A stretch of DNA of 64,000 bases from Solimonas thermocellulolyticum (GTDB taxonomy: Bacteria; Pseudomonadota; Gammaproteobacteria; Nevskiales; Nevskiaceae), in contig NZ_JBEPIJ010000003.1 of the NCBI RefSeq assembly GCF_040327995.1, forward strand, positions 62,001 through 126,000. Reading direction: 5' to 3'. A model generated the notes under the pieces. It was not told the DNA's origin. It ran no database searches and saw nothing but the letters and a program-made list of their open reading frames with translations. The translations under genes were made by a program, and so were the position numbers. Positions 32,347 through 41,564 of the stretch are shown in pieces. The first letter of the stretch is position 1; each line of letters starts with the position of its first letter.

Positions 32347-32985
32347 ATGGAATACAGCCTCAAGCGCATGGACGATCCGCGCGCGGCGCCCTCGCTCGAC
32401 GAGCAGGTGCGCAAGAGCGTGTTCCTCGGCAAGCTGGAAGAACTCGCCCACCACGCCGTCAACTGGGGGCGCAAGAACTCGCTGTGGCCGTTCAACTTCG
32501 GCCTGTCGTGCTGCTACGTGGAGATGGCGACCGCGTTCACCAGCACGCACGATCTCGCGCGCTTCGGTTCCGAGGTGATCCGCGCGACGCCGCGCCAGTC
32601 CGACGTGATCGTCATCTCCGGCACGCCGTTCCTGAAGATGGCGCCGGTCATCAAGCTGCTCTACGAGCAGATGCTGGAACCCAAGTGGGTGATCTCGATG
32701 GGGTCCTGCGCCAACTCGGGCGGCATGTACGACATCTACTCGGTGGTGCAGGGCGTCGACAAGATCCTGCCGGTCGATGTCTACATCTCCGGCTGCCCGC
32801 CGCGCCCGGAAGCCTTCCTGCAGGCGCTGATCCTGCTGCAGAACGCGATCCAGTCGGAGCGCCGCCCGCTGTCGTGGATGGTCGGCCCGCAGGGCGTGAC
32901 CAAGATGCCGGCGCTGTCGATGCGCGATGCCAAGCACGCCGAGCGCATGGCAGCGACCGACTTGAGGACGCCGGATGATGTCTAG
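32347..32985 (+). CDS. nuoB: NADH-quinone oxidoreductase subunit B
   Basis: A 212-residue peripheral subunit that carries cluster N2, the electron donor to quinone. The four cluster cysteines are visible: Cys55-Cys56 (LSCC), Cys121 (GSCANSGG) and Cys150 (SGCPPRPEA). The tail beyond residue 165 is variable between species. It begins MEYSLKRMDDPRA. Its last codons overlap the start of the fused nuoCD gene by 11 bp. Confidence 0.97.
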   Translation: MEYSLKRMDDPRAAPSLDEQVRKSVFLGKLEELAHHAVNWGRKNSLWPFNFGLSCCYVEMATAFTSTHDLARFGSEVIRATPRQSDVIVISGTPFLKMAPVIKLLYEQMLEPKWVISMGSCANSGGMYDIYSVVQGVDKILPVDVYISGCPPRPEAFLQALILLQNAIQSERRPLSWMVGPQGVTKMPALSMRDAKHAERMAATDLRTPDDV

Positions 32986-34747
32986 CGCCGTCCTTAAGCA
33001 AGCGCAGCCGACCGGCGTCGTCGGCGAGCTGCTCGCGCGCTTCCCGGGCGAGGGTCTGATCGAACAGGCGACGGCCGACGGCATGCCCACGCTGTGGGTG
33101 CCGGCGTCAAAGTTGCTCGCGGTGTTGAAGACGCTCAAATGTGAGCTGCGCCCGCCCTATCGCATGCTCTACGACCTGACCGCGGTCGACGAGCGTCAGC
33201 GCCAGCATCGCAGCGGCCTGCCGGCGGCGGACTTCACCGTCGTCTATCAGTTGCTGTCGATCGAGCGCAACGCCGATGTCCGCATCAAGGTCGCGCTGAC
33301 CGGGGACGCGCCGAGTCTGCCTTCGATCACCGGCCTGTGGCCGAACGCCAACTGGTACGAGCGCGAGGTCTGGGACCTGTTCGGCATCCGCTTCGACGGT
33401 CATCCGCATCTGGTGCGCATCATGATGCCGCGCACCTGGGACGGCCATCCGCTGCGCAAGGATCACTTTGCGCGGGCGACCGAGGCCGAGCGCCTGGTGA
33501 TGGACCAGGCGCGCGTCGAGCGCGAGCAGGCGGCGCTGAAGATCGACCCCGCCGAGTGGGGCATGCGCGAGGTCGCCGAGGACCACGACACGATGGTGCT
33601 CAATCTCGGGCCCAACCATCCGAGCGTGCACGGCGTGTTCCGCATCATGCTGCAGCTCGACGGCGAGCAGATCGTGCAGGCGGTGCCGGACATCGGCTAC
33701 CACCATCGCGGCGCCGAGAAGATGGGCGAGCGCCAGTCCTGGCACACCTACATCCCGTACACCGATCGCATCGACTATCTCGGCGGGGTGATGAACAACC
33801 TGCCATATCTGATGGCGATCGAGCGCATGGCCGGCATCACCGTGCCGCCGCGCGCGCAGACCATCCGCGTGATGCTGTGCGAGTTCTTCCGCATCACCTC
33901 GCACCTTCTGTTCTACGGGACTTATGCGCAGGACGTCGGCAGCATGAGCCCGGTGTTCTTCATGTTCGTCGACCGGCAGAAGGCCTATGACGTCATCGAG
34001 GCGATCACCGGCTTTCGCATGCATCCGGCGTGGTTTCGCATCGGCGGCGTCGCCGCCGACCTGCCGAACGGCTGGGAGCGACTGGTGCGCGAGTTCCTCG
34101 ACTGGATGCCCAAGCGCCTCAAGGACTACGAGAAGATGGCGCTGAAGAACACCATCCTCAAGCGCCGCAGCATCGGCATCGGCCGTTACAGCACCGCCGA
34201 GGCGATCGACTGGGGCGTGACCGGCCCGGGCCTGCGCGCGACGGGGCTGGCTTTCGACTGGCGCAAGGCGCGACCGTACTCGGGTTACGAGCACTTCGAC
34301 TTCGAGGTGCCCACCGGCAAAAACGGCGATGTCTACGACCGCTGCCTCGTGCGCGTCGAGGAGATCCGCCAGTCGCTGCGCATCATCGAGCAGTGCCTGA
34401 ACCACATGCCGTCCGGCGACTACAAGGCGCGTCATCCACTGACGACGCCGCCGATCAAGGACCGCACGATGCAGGACATCGAGACCTTGATCCATCACTT
34501 TCTCAACGTGTCCTGGGGCCCGGTGATCCCGGCCGGCGAATGCACGATGACGGTGGAGGCGACCAAGGGCCTGAACAGCTACTACCTGATTTCCGACGGC
34601 GGCACCATGAGCTACCGCACGCGCATCCGCACGCCGAGCTTCGCGCATCTGCAGATGATTCCGCATCTTGCGCGCGGACTGATGGTGCCGGACCTGATCG
34701 CGATCATCGCCAGCATCGATTTCGTCATGGCGGACGTGGACAGATGA
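32975..34747 (+). CDS. nuoCD: NADH-quinone oxidoreductase subunits C/D (fused)
   Basis: A 590-residue fusion of the 30-kDa (NuoC, about 1-180) and 49-kDa (NuoD, about 200-590) subunits, as in E. coli (596-600 residues). NuoC part: ANWYEREVWDLFGIRFDGHP and HPLRKDHF. NuoD part: NLGPNHPSVHGVFRIMLQLD, DIGYHHRGAEKM and the quinone-site region around SYRTRIRTPSFAHLQ. The NuoD C-terminus ends IIASIDFVMADVDR, typical. Fusion is characteristic of many gammaproteobacteria. nuoE starts two bases after the stop. Confidence 0.97.
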   Translation: MMSSAVLKQAQPTGVVGELLARFPGEGLIEQATADGMPTLWVPASKLLAVLKTLKCELRPPYRMLYDLTAVDERQRQHRSGLPAADFTVVYQLLSIERNADVRIKVALTGDAPSLPSITGLWPNANWYEREVWDLFGIRFDGHPHLVRIMMPRTWDGHPLRKDHFARATEAERLVMDQARVEREQAALKIDPAEWGMREVAEDHDTMVLNLGPNHPSVHGVFRIMLQLDGEQIVQAVPDIGYHHRGAEKMGERQSWHTYIPYTDRIDYLGGVMNNLPYLMAIERMAGITVPPRAQTIRVMLCEFFRITSHLLFYGTYAQDVGSMSPVFFMFVDRQKAYDVIEAITGFRMHPAWFRIGGVAADLPNGWERLVREFLDWMPKRLKDYEKMALKNTILKRRSIGIGRYSTAEAIDWGVTGPGLRATGLAFDWRKARPYSGYEHFDFEVPTGKNGDVYDRCLVRVEEIRQSLRIIEQCLNHMPSGDYKARHPLTTPPIKDRTMQDIETLIHHFLNVSWGPVIPAGECTMTVEATKGLNSYYLISDGGTMSYRTRIRTPSFAHLQMIPHLARGLMVPDLIAIIASIDFVMADVDR

Positions 34748-34748
34748 C

Positions 34749-35222
34749 ATGTTGAGTCCCGACGAAACCCGCGAGATCGACGTCGAGCTGTCGCACTACG
34801 AGCAGCCGCAGGCGGCGACGATCGAGGCGCTGAAGATCGTGCAGAAACATCGCGGCTGGGTCAGCGACGAGGCCGTGGCCGACATTGCCGCAAAGCTGGG
34901 CAGTTCGCCCGCGGACGTCGACGCGGTCGCGACCTTCTACAACCTGATCTACCGCCGGCCGGTCGGCCGCCACGTGATCCATGTCTGCGATTCGGTGTCG
35001 TGCTGGATCATGGGTCAGCCGCGGCTCACCGAGATGCTCAAGCAAAGGCTCGGCGTCGAACTCGGCCAGACGACCGCCGACGGTCGCTTCACGCTGCTGC
35101 CGATCTGCTGTCTGGGCACCTGCGATCGCGCGCCGGCGCTGATGATCGACAGCGACACGCATCGCGACCTCGAATCGGTCGATGCGGCGCGCCTCGACGC
35201 GATCCTGGAGCGTTACACATGA
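34749..35222 (+). CDS. nuoE: NADH-quinone oxidoreductase subunit E
   Basis: A 157-residue peripheral subunit with the thioredoxin-like [2Fe-2S] cluster N1a. Ligands are Cys80, Cys85 (HVCDSVSCW), Cys121 and Cys125 (CCLGTCDRAPA). The N-terminal helical region contains KHRGWVSDEAVADIA, as in the 24-kDa subunit. The stop overlaps the nuoF ATG (ATGA). Confidence 0.96.
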   Translation: MLSPDETREIDVELSHYEQPQAATIEALKIVQKHRGWVSDEAVADIAAKLGSSPADVDAVATFYNLIYRRPVGRHVIHVCDSVSCWIMGQPRLTEMLKQRLGVELGQTTADGRFTLLPICCLGTCDRAPALMIDSDTHRDLESVDAARLDAILERYT

Positions 35223-36532
35223 CGCAACGCACGCGCCCGCCGGACAAGCCGCTCACCGATCGCATCCGCCCCGAGCACCCGCCGTACGGGCTCGCGGATT
35301 ACGAACGCCACGGCGGTTTCCAGGGCTTGCGCGCGGCCTTGAAGATGGCACCGCAGGACGTCACCGGCTTGATCAAGGCCGCGGGCCTGCGCGGTCGCGG
35401 CGGCGCGGGCTTTCCCACCGGCGTGAAATGGGGCCTGGTGCCGATGGGCGCGGACGCGCCCAAACAAAAGTACATCGTCGCCAATGCCGACGAGATGGAG
35501 CCGGGCACGTTCAAGGACCGTTTGCTGCTCGAAGGTGACCCGCTGCAGCTCATCGAGGGCATGATCATCGGCGGCTATGCGATCGGCGCCAGCGTGGGCT
35601 ACATCTTCCTGCGCGCCGAATACGTGCTCGCCGCCGAGCGCCTGCGTGCGGCGATCCGCGAGTGCCGTGCGCGGCACCTGCTCGGTCGCGACATCCTCGG
35701 TAGTGGTTTCGACTTCGAGCTCTACCTGCACACCAGCGCCGGCCGCTATATCTGCGGCGAGGAGACGGCGCTGATCTCATCGCTCGAAGGCAAGCGCGCG
35801 ATTCCGCGCGCCAAGCCCCCGTTTCCGACCACCGCTGGCCTGTTCGGCAAGCCGACGGTGGTCAACAACGTCGAGACGCTGTGCAATGTGCCCCACATCG
35901 TCCACTACGGCGCCGACTGGTTTCGGCGCCTGTCGCGCTGCGGTGACGGCGGCACCAAGATCTACGGCGCCTCCGGCAAGCTGCGCCGCCCCGGCGCCTG
36001 GGAACTGCCGATGGGCACGACGGTGCGCGAGATTCTCGAAGAGCATGCCGGCGGCCTGCGCGCGGGCCTGAAACTGCGCGGCTTTCTGCCGGGCGGCGCC
36101 AGCACCGACTTTCTCACCGCCGAGCATCTCGACCTGCCGATGGACTTCGATTCCGTGGCCAAGGCCGGCTCGCGCATGGGCACCGGCACCATGATCGTGC
36201 TGGACGATCAGACCGATGTCATCGGCATGGTGCGCAATCTGATGACCTTCTTCGCGCGCGAGTCCTGCGGCTGGTGCACGCCCTGCCGCGACGGCCTGCC
36301 GTGGGGCGAGAAAATTCTCGCCGGCCTGCACACCGGCCGCGGCCAGCCGGAGGATCTCGACGTGCTGCGCCAGCTCACGCGCTGGCTCGGTCCCGGCCGC
36401 ACCTTCTGCGCGCACGCGCCCGGTGCGATGGAGCCTCTGCAGAGCGCGCTCAAGCACTTCCGCGTGGACTTCGAGCGCGCGGCGAACCGCGGCGTGCCGA
36501 TCGCCGCGACGGCGCTGCAGGAGAGCCGATGA
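35219..36532 (+). CDS. nuoF: NADH-quinone oxidoreductase subunit F
   Basis: A 437-residue flavoprotein that oxidises NADH with FMN and cluster N3. GRGGAGFPTGVKW (59-71) binds NADH/FMN; NADEMEPGTFKDR and YICGEETALISSLEGKR follow. The [4Fe-4S] ligands are in ESCGWCTPCRDG (near residue 350) and a distant Cys in TFCAHAP (near 397). ATG 35219 overlaps the nuoE stop, which fixes the start; upstream codons belong to nuoE. Stop overlaps nuoG. Confidence 0.97.
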   Translation: MTQRTRPPDKPLTDRIRPEHPPYGLADYERHGGFQGLRAALKMAPQDVTGLIKAAGLRGRGGAGFPTGVKWGLVPMGADAPKQKYIVANADEMEPGTFKDRLLLEGDPLQLIEGMIIGGYAIGASVGYIFLRAEYVLAAERLRAAIRECRARHLLGRDILGSGFDFELYLHTSAGRYICGEETALISSLEGKRAIPRAKPPFPTTAGLFGKPTVVNNVETLCNVPHIVHYGADWFRRLSRCGDGGTKIYGASGKLRRPGAWELPMGTTVREILEEHAGGLRAGLKLRGFLPGGASTDFLTAEHLDLPMDFDSVAKAGSRMGTGTMIVLDDQTDVIGMVRNLMTFFARESCGWCTPCRDGLPWGEKILAGLHTGRGQPEDLDVLRQLTRWLGPGRTFCAHAPGAMEPLQSALKHFRVDFERAANRGVPIAATALQESR

Positions 36533-39213
36533 CGATCTCGCGCAAGCCACCGGACGCGACGATCCAGATCGACGGCAAGATCCACGCCGTCGATCCCTCG
36601 CGCAACCTGCTCGAGGTCGCCCTCGAACTGGGCTACGACCTGCCGTACTTCTGCTGGCATCCGGCGCTGGGCAGCGTCGGCGCCTGCCGCCAGTGCGCGG
36701 TCACCCAGTTCAAGGACGAGAACGACACCCAGGGCCGCGTGGTCATGGCGTGTATGACGCCCTGCACGGACAAGGCGCGCTTCAGTCTCGCGCACGCAGA
36801 CGCCGTGACCATGCGCGCGGCGGTCATCGAGTTTCTGATGACCAACCATCCGCACGACTGCCCGGTCTGCGAAGAGGGCGGCGCCTGCCATCTGCAGGAC
36901 ATGACCGTGATGATCGGACACGCCTACCGGCGCTATCGCCATACCAAGCGCACGCATCTGAATCAGGATCTCGGCCCCTTCGTCGGCCACGAGATGAACC
37001 GCTGCATCGCGTGCTACCGCTGCGTGCGCTTCTATCGCGAATACGCCGGCGGTGACGATCTGAACGTGTTCGGCGCGCATCACCACGTCTATTTCGGCCG
37101 CGCGAGCGACGGCGTGCTCGAAAGCCCGTTCTCCGGCAACCTGGTCGAGGTCTGTCCCACCGGCGTGTTCACTGACAAGCCCTACGGTGAGTCGTACACG
37201 CGCAAGTGGGACCTGCAGCAGGCGCCCAGCGTCTGCCATCACTGCGCGCTCGGCTGCAACCTCATGCCCGGCGAGCGCTACGGCCGCATCAAGCGCGTCG
37301 AGAACCGCTACCACGGTGCGCTCAACGGCTACTTCCTCTGCGACCGCGGGCGCTACGGCTATCAGTACACCAACGCGGACGATCGTCCGCGCCGTGCGCT
37401 GCTCGAGGGTGCGCCCATCGCCGCCGCGGCCGCCGCGGCGCAGCTCGGCGCATGGATCGAGCAGGGGCGCGTGCTCGGCATCGGTTCGCCGCGCGCCTCG
37501 CTCGAAGCGAACCATGCATTGCGGGCGCTCGTCGGGGACGCGAACTTCCATCGCGGCGTCGCCGCAAGCGAGGCAGCCTGCGACGATGCTCTCGTGCAGA
37601 TCCTGCGGCAGACGCCGGCGCGCATCGCCTCGATCCGCGAGGCCGAATCCGCCGACGCCGTGCTGGTGCTCGGCGAGGACCTGCTCGCGACCGGCGCGCG
37701 TCTGGCGCTGGCCTTGCGCCAGTCGGTGCGCAACGCTGCCTTTGCGATGGCCGACGCCGCCAACGTGCCGCGCTGGCAGGATCATTCGGTGCGCCTACTC
37801 GCGCAGCACGCGAAGTGTCCGCTGTTCGTGCTCAGTGCGCGCGCAACCGGACTCGACGACATCGCGAAGCGCACGTATCACGGCCGGCCCGCCGATCTCG
37901 CGCGGCTCGCGCAGGAGATCGTGCATCTGTTCGACTATACGCAGCCGCGTGCGCCGGGACTCGACGACGACGCGATTCACCTCGCGCACGACATCGCCAC
38001 GGCCCTCAGAACCGCGCAGCGGCCGTTGATCGTCGCCGGCACCTCGGCGGGATCGGTCGCACTGTTGCAGGAGGCCGCGAATCTGTGCGTGGCCTTGGAC
38101 AAGGCCGGGGTCGCGCCATCGATCGCGCTGCTGCCGCGCGCGGCCAACAGCGTCGGCACGGCGCTGCTCGGCGGTGACGATGCCGACGCCGCGCTCGCGC
38201 GCATCGAGGCCGGCGAGATCGACACGCTGGTCGTGCTCGAAACCGATCTGTATCGCCTCGCGCCGGCGGCGCGGGTCGATGCCGCGCTCGCGCGCGTTGA
38301 GAACCTCGTCGTGCTCGACGCGCTGGCGACGCCAACGACCGCGAAGGCCACGCTGCTGCTTCCGGCCGGCAGCTTCGCCGAAACCGACGGCACGCTGGTG
38401 AACTACGAGGGTCGTGCGCAGCGCTACTTCCAGGTGTTCGTGCCGGACGGCGACGTGCGCGAATCCTGGCGCTGGCTGCAGCAGGCCGCGCCGGCCGCCG
38501 GTCTGGATCTGGGTGACACGCTCGATGCGCTGATCGAGTGCTGCGCGCAAGCGCATCCGCAGCTCGCCGGCATCGTCGATGCGGCGCCGTCGGCGCGCTT
38601 TCGCCTCGCCGGCAGCCGCATCCCGCGCCAGCCGCACCGCTACAGCGGCCGCACGGCGATGCACGCGCACCGCGACATCCACGAGCCGCGCCCGCCGCAG
38701 GATGCGGACACGCCGCTCGCGTTCACGATGGAAGGTGCCCGCAGCGGCGCACCGCCGGCTCAGATTCCGATCTTCTGGGCGCCGCGCTGGAACTCGGTAC
38801 AGTCGGTCAACAAGTTCCAGCACGAGATCAACGGCCCGCTGCGCGGCGGCGATCCCGGCGTGCTGCTGCTGGCACGCGAGGCAAGCGCCACCTACTACGA
38901 GCGACCAGCGTGGCAGCCGGCGCGAGAACTGGAAGTCGTCTGGCTGCACGAGCTGTTCGGGTCGGAGGAGCTGTCGGCGCGCGGCGCGGCGATTGCAACA
39001 CGCGTGCCCAGGCCTTACGTCGTCGTGCATCCGGATCACGCCAATGGACTGGCCGACGACACGACCGTGATCTGCGACTGCGGCGGCCAGCGCTGGCATG
39101 CAAAACTGCGGATCGACGCAACGATGGCCGCCGGCGCCATCGGCGTGCCGTACGGTCTGCCCGGTGTGCCGGTGCTGCCGGTAGATGCCCGCGTCATGCT
39201 GGTGCCGGCATGA
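36529..39213 (+). CDS. nuoG: NADH-quinone oxidoreductase subunit G
   Basis: An 894-residue multi-cluster subunit. The N-terminal ferredoxin domain has Cys42, Cys53, Cys56 and a fourth in ACMTPC; then HDCPVCEEGGACHLQD (with the His-containing N5-type ligands) and CIACYRCVRFYREYAGG, and NLVEVCPTGVFTDKP. A degenerate molybdopterin-oxidoreductase domain begins around residue 220 (CHHCALGCNLMPGERYGRI, holding the extra N7-type cysteines) and extends to the C-terminus. The length is close to E. coli NuoG (908-910). Overlaps the nuoF stop and nuoH start by 4 bp each. Confidence 0.97.
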   Translation: MTISRKPPDATIQIDGKIHAVDPSRNLLEVALELGYDLPYFCWHPALGSVGACRQCAVTQFKDENDTQGRVVMACMTPCTDKARFSLAHADAVTMRAAVIEFLMTNHPHDCPVCEEGGACHLQDMTVMIGHAYRRYRHTKRTHLNQDLGPFVGHEMNRCIACYRCVRFYREYAGGDDLNVFGAHHHVYFGRASDGVLESPFSGNLVEVCPTGVFTDKPYGESYTRKWDLQQAPSVCHHCALGCNLMPGERYGRIKRVENRYHGALNGYFLCDRGRYGYQYTNADDRPRRALLEGAPIAAAAAAAQLGAWIEQGRVLGIGSPRASLEANHALRALVGDANFHRGVAASEAACDDALVQILRQTPARIASIREAESADAVLVLGEDLLATGARLALALRQSVRNAAFAMADAANVPRWQDHSVRLLAQHAKCPLFVLSARATGLDDIAKRTYHGRPADLARLAQEIVHLFDYTQPRAPGLDDDAIHLAHDIATALRTAQRPLIVAGTSAGSVALLQEAANLCVALDKAGVAPSIALLPRAANSVGTALLGGDDADAALARIEAGEIDTLVVLETDLYRLAPAARVDAALARVENLVVLDALATPTTAKATLLLPAGSFAETDGTLVNYEGRAQRYFQVFVPDGDVRESWRWLQQAAPAAGLDLGDTLDALIECCAQAHPQLAGIVDAAPSARFRLAGSRIPRQPHRYSGRTAMHAHRDIHEPRPPQDADTPLAFTMEGARSGAPPAQIPIFWAPRWNSVQSVNKFQHEINGPLRGGDPGVLLLAREASATYYERPAWQPARELEVVWLHELFGSEELSARGAAIATRVPRPYVVVHPDHANGLADDTTVICDCGGQRWHAKLRIDATMAAGAIGVPYGLPGVPVLPVDARVMLVPA

Positions 39214-40193
39214 GCGACGCATTCAATCCACTGCTGGTCGGCACCATCCTGACCGCCGTCGTCGGCACCGCCGCGCTGCTGATCTGGGTCGAGCGGCGCA
39301 TGCTCGGCCTGTGGCAGGACCGCTGGGGACCCAACCGCGTGTGGTTTCTGGGCATCGGCCAGGTCGTCGCCGACATGATCAAGATCTTCACCAAGGACGA
39401 CTGGGTGCCGCCGTTCGCCGACCGCGTGGTCTTCGTCATCGCGCCACCGATCGCCATGATCACGGTGTTGCTGGCCTTCGCGGTGGTGCCGATCGCGCCG
39501 GGCGTGCACATCGCCGCGAACTGGAACGTCGGCATCTTGTTCGTGCTCGGCATGACCTCGCTCGCGGTCTACGCCGTGCTGCTCGGCGGCTGGGCGTCGA
39601 ACAACAAGTACGCGCTGATCGGCGCGATGCGCGCCGCGGCGCAGTCGATCAGCTACGAGGTGTTCATGGGCCTGGCGCTGATCGGTGTCGTCATCCAGGC
39701 CGGCAGCTTCGATCTGGCTGACATCGTCGAGGCGCAGCGCGACGGTTGGTTCATCATCCCCCAGGCGCTGGGGTTCCTGCTGTTCATGATTGCCGGGCTG
39801 GCCGAAACCCACCGCCTGCCGCTGGACCTGCCCGAGGCCGAACACGAGCTGACCGCGGGTTTTCACACCGAGTATTCGGGCATGAAGTTCGGCATGTTCT
39901 TCGTCGGTGAATACGTCGCGGTGATTCTGGTGTCGTCGCTACTGACCACGTTGTACTTCGGCGGCTGGCTCGGGCCGACTTTCGGCTGGACCCTGTTCGG
40001 CTGGGAATTCATGCCGCTGCTGTGGTTCTGCATCAAGACCGGCGTTTTCATCCTGTTCTTCATCCTGCTGCGCGCGGCGATTCCGCGGCCGCGCTACGAC
40101 CAGCTCATGCGCTTTGGCTGGCTGGTGCTGCTGCCGCTGGCGCTGCTGAACACGGCCGTCACCGGTGCCGTCGTGTTGTGGAGGGCCGGTTGA
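39210..40193 (+). CDS. nuoH: NADH-quinone oxidoreductase subunit H
   Basis: A 327-residue membrane subunit with eight helices that forms much of the quinone cavity. ERRMLGLWQDRWGPNRVW after helix 1, GSFDLADIVEAQ, and AETHRLPLDLPEAEHELTAG with its row of conserved acidic residues are all present; YSGMKFGMFFVGEY follows. ATG overlaps the nuoG stop; the longer frame to 38538 lies inside nuoG and is not used. Confidence 0.97.
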   Translation: MSDAFNPLLVGTILTAVVGTAALLIWVERRMLGLWQDRWGPNRVWFLGIGQVVADMIKIFTKDDWVPPFADRVVFVIAPPIAMITVLLAFAVVPIAPGVHIAANWNVGILFVLGMTSLAVYAVLLGGWASNNKYALIGAMRAAAQSISYEVFMGLALIGVVIQAGSFDLADIVEAQRDGWFIIPQALGFLLFMIAGLAETHRLPLDLPEAEHELTAGFHTEYSGMKFGMFFVGEYVAVILVSSLLTTLYFGGWLGPTFGWTLFGWEFMPLLWFCIKTGVFILFFILLRAAIPRPRYDQLMRFGWLVLLPLALLNTAVTGAVVLWRAG

Positions 40194-40756
40194 TGTCGAC
40201 GCCAACGCCGTCCGGTCTGCGCCTGCTGCTCGAAGGCTTTTACACGCAATGCCTGTCGCTGTGGCGCGTGTTCCTGCACCTGTTCCATCGCCGCTCGACG
40301 ATCGAGTACCCGGAGCAGATGCCCTACCTGCCGCCGCGCTACCGCGGGCGCATCGTGCTGACGCGCGACCCCGACGGCGAGGAGCGCTGCGTCGCCTGCA
40401 ACCTGTGCGCGGTCGCCTGCCCGGTCGGCTGCATCGCCCTGCAGAAGGCGGAGCGGCCCGAGGACGGGCGCTGGTATCCCGAGTGGTTCCGCATCAACTT
40501 CTCGCGCTGCATCTACTGCGGCCTGTGCGAGGAAGCCTGCCCGACCTACGCGATCCAACTGACGCCGGACTTCGAGATGGCCGAATACGACCGCCGCAAC
40601 ATGGTCTACGAGAAAGAGCACCTGCTCATCAGCGGGCAGGGCAAGCAACCGGGCTACAGCTTCTACAAGGTCGCCGGCCTGTCCGTGTCCGGCAAGCCCA
40701 AGGGTGCGGCGCAGAACGAAGAGCCGCCCGTCGATCCGAGGAGCCTGCTGCCGTGA
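40193..40756 (+). CDS. nuoI: NADH-quinone oxidoreductase subunit I
   Basis: A 187-residue peripheral subunit with two [4Fe-4S] clusters, N6a and N6b. Ligand sets are Cys66/69/72 with Cys116, and Cys106/109/112 with Cys76, in CVACNLCAVACP and CIYCGLCEEACP. LTPDFEMAEYDRRNMVYEKE is typical of the C-terminal part. ATG 40193 overlaps the last base of the nuoH stop. Cys80 is an additional cysteine after CPVG. Confidence 0.97.
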   Translation: MSTPTPSGLRLLLEGFYTQCLSLWRVFLHLFHRRSTIEYPEQMPYLPPRYRGRIVLTRDPDGEERCVACNLCAVACPVGCIALQKAERPEDGRWYPEWFRINFSRCIYCGLCEEACPTYAIQLTPDFEMAEYDRRNMVYEKEHLLISGQGKQPGYSFYKVAGLSVSGKPKGAAQNEEPPVDPRSLLP

Positions 40757-41259
40757 CGCTGCTGTTCTACGGCGCGTCCGCCGTGGCGCTGGCCGCGACG
40801 CTGCTCGCGATCACGCGCGCGCATCCGGTGCACGCGCTGCTGTACCTGATCGTCTCGCTGCTCGGCGCAGCCGGCGTGATGCTCGCGCTCGGCGCGCCGT
40901 TTGCGGCGATGCTGGAGATCGTGGTCTACGCCGGCGCGATCATGGTGCTGTTCGTGTTCGTGGTGATGCTGCTCAATCTCGGACCCGATGCCGCGCGCGG
41001 CGAGGCGCCTTGGCTGCGGCCGCGCTACTGGATCGGGCCGGGCCTGCTCGCCGCGGCGCTGCTGCTGCAGTTGCTGGCGGCGTTGTGGACGCTCGATGCG
41101 CCGGCCGGCGGCGCCGAGGTCGCCCCCAAGGCCGTCGGCGTGCTGTTGTTCGGGCCGTACCTGCTCGCAGTCGAACTCGGCTCGATGCTGCTGCTCGCCG
41201 GTCTGGTCTCGGCCTTCCACATCGGCCGGGCGCGGCCGGCGCGCGGGGGCGGCGCATGA
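40753..41259 (+). CDS. nuoJ: NADH-quinone oxidoreductase subunit J
   Basis: A 168-residue membrane subunit with five helices. The helix-3 sequence MLEIVVYAGAIMVLFVFVVMLLN is diagnostic (shown as EIVVYAGAIMVLF). The start is GTG, overlapping the nuoI stop (GTGA). The C-terminal polar tail is short. Overlap with nuoK by 4 bp. Confidence 0.96.
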   Translation: MTLLFYGASAVALAATLLAITRAHPVHALLYLIVSLLGAAGVMLALGAPFAAMLEIVVYAGAIMVLFVFVVMLLNLGPDAARGEAPWLRPRYWIGPGLLAAALLLQLLAALWTLDAPAGGAEVAPKAVGVLLFGPYLLAVELGSMLLLAGLVSAFHIGRARPARGGGA

Positions 41260-41564
41260 CTACGGTGCCGCTGGCACATGCGCTGGCCGTCTGCGCGGCG
41301 CTGTTCGCGCTCGGTCTGGCCGGGCTGCTGGTGCGCCGCGGCCTGCTGTTCTCCTTGATGTGCCTGGAGATCATGCTCAACGCCGCGGCTCTGGCCTTCG
41401 TCGTCGCCGGCAGTCGCTGGGCGCAGGCCGACGGGCAGGTGATGTTCGTGCTGGTGCTGACGCTCGCCGCCGCCGAGGTCGCCGTGGGTCTGGCGCTGCT
41501 GCTGCAGATTCATCGCCGCTTTAGATCGCTCGATCCAGATGCGGTGGCGGGGATGAAGGCGTGA
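41256..41564 (+). CDS. nuoK: NADH-quinone oxidoreductase subunit K
   Basis: A 102-residue, three-helix subunit. Two buried glutamates expected in NuoK are present: LMCLEIMLNAAALAFV (helix 2) and LTLAAAEVAVGLALLL (helix 3). The arginine-rich cytoplasmic loop VRRGLLFS precedes helix 2. Overlaps nuoJ and nuoL by 4 bp. Confidence 0.96.
   Translation: MTTVPLAHALAVCAALFALGLAGLLVRRGLLFSLMCLEIMLNAAALAFVVAGSRWAQADGQVMFVLVLTLAAAEVAVGLALLLQIHRRFRSLDPDAVAGMKA

Noticed and set aside
33107..34750. Long minus-strand open frame (547 codons) opposite nuoCD
   Set aside because: It is the mirror of a highly conserved gene in GC-rich DNA; the translation is His/Arg/Gln-rich with no domain. Similar long antisense frames opposite hemF-oxyR, slt, mnmG, nuoG and others were dropped for the same reason.
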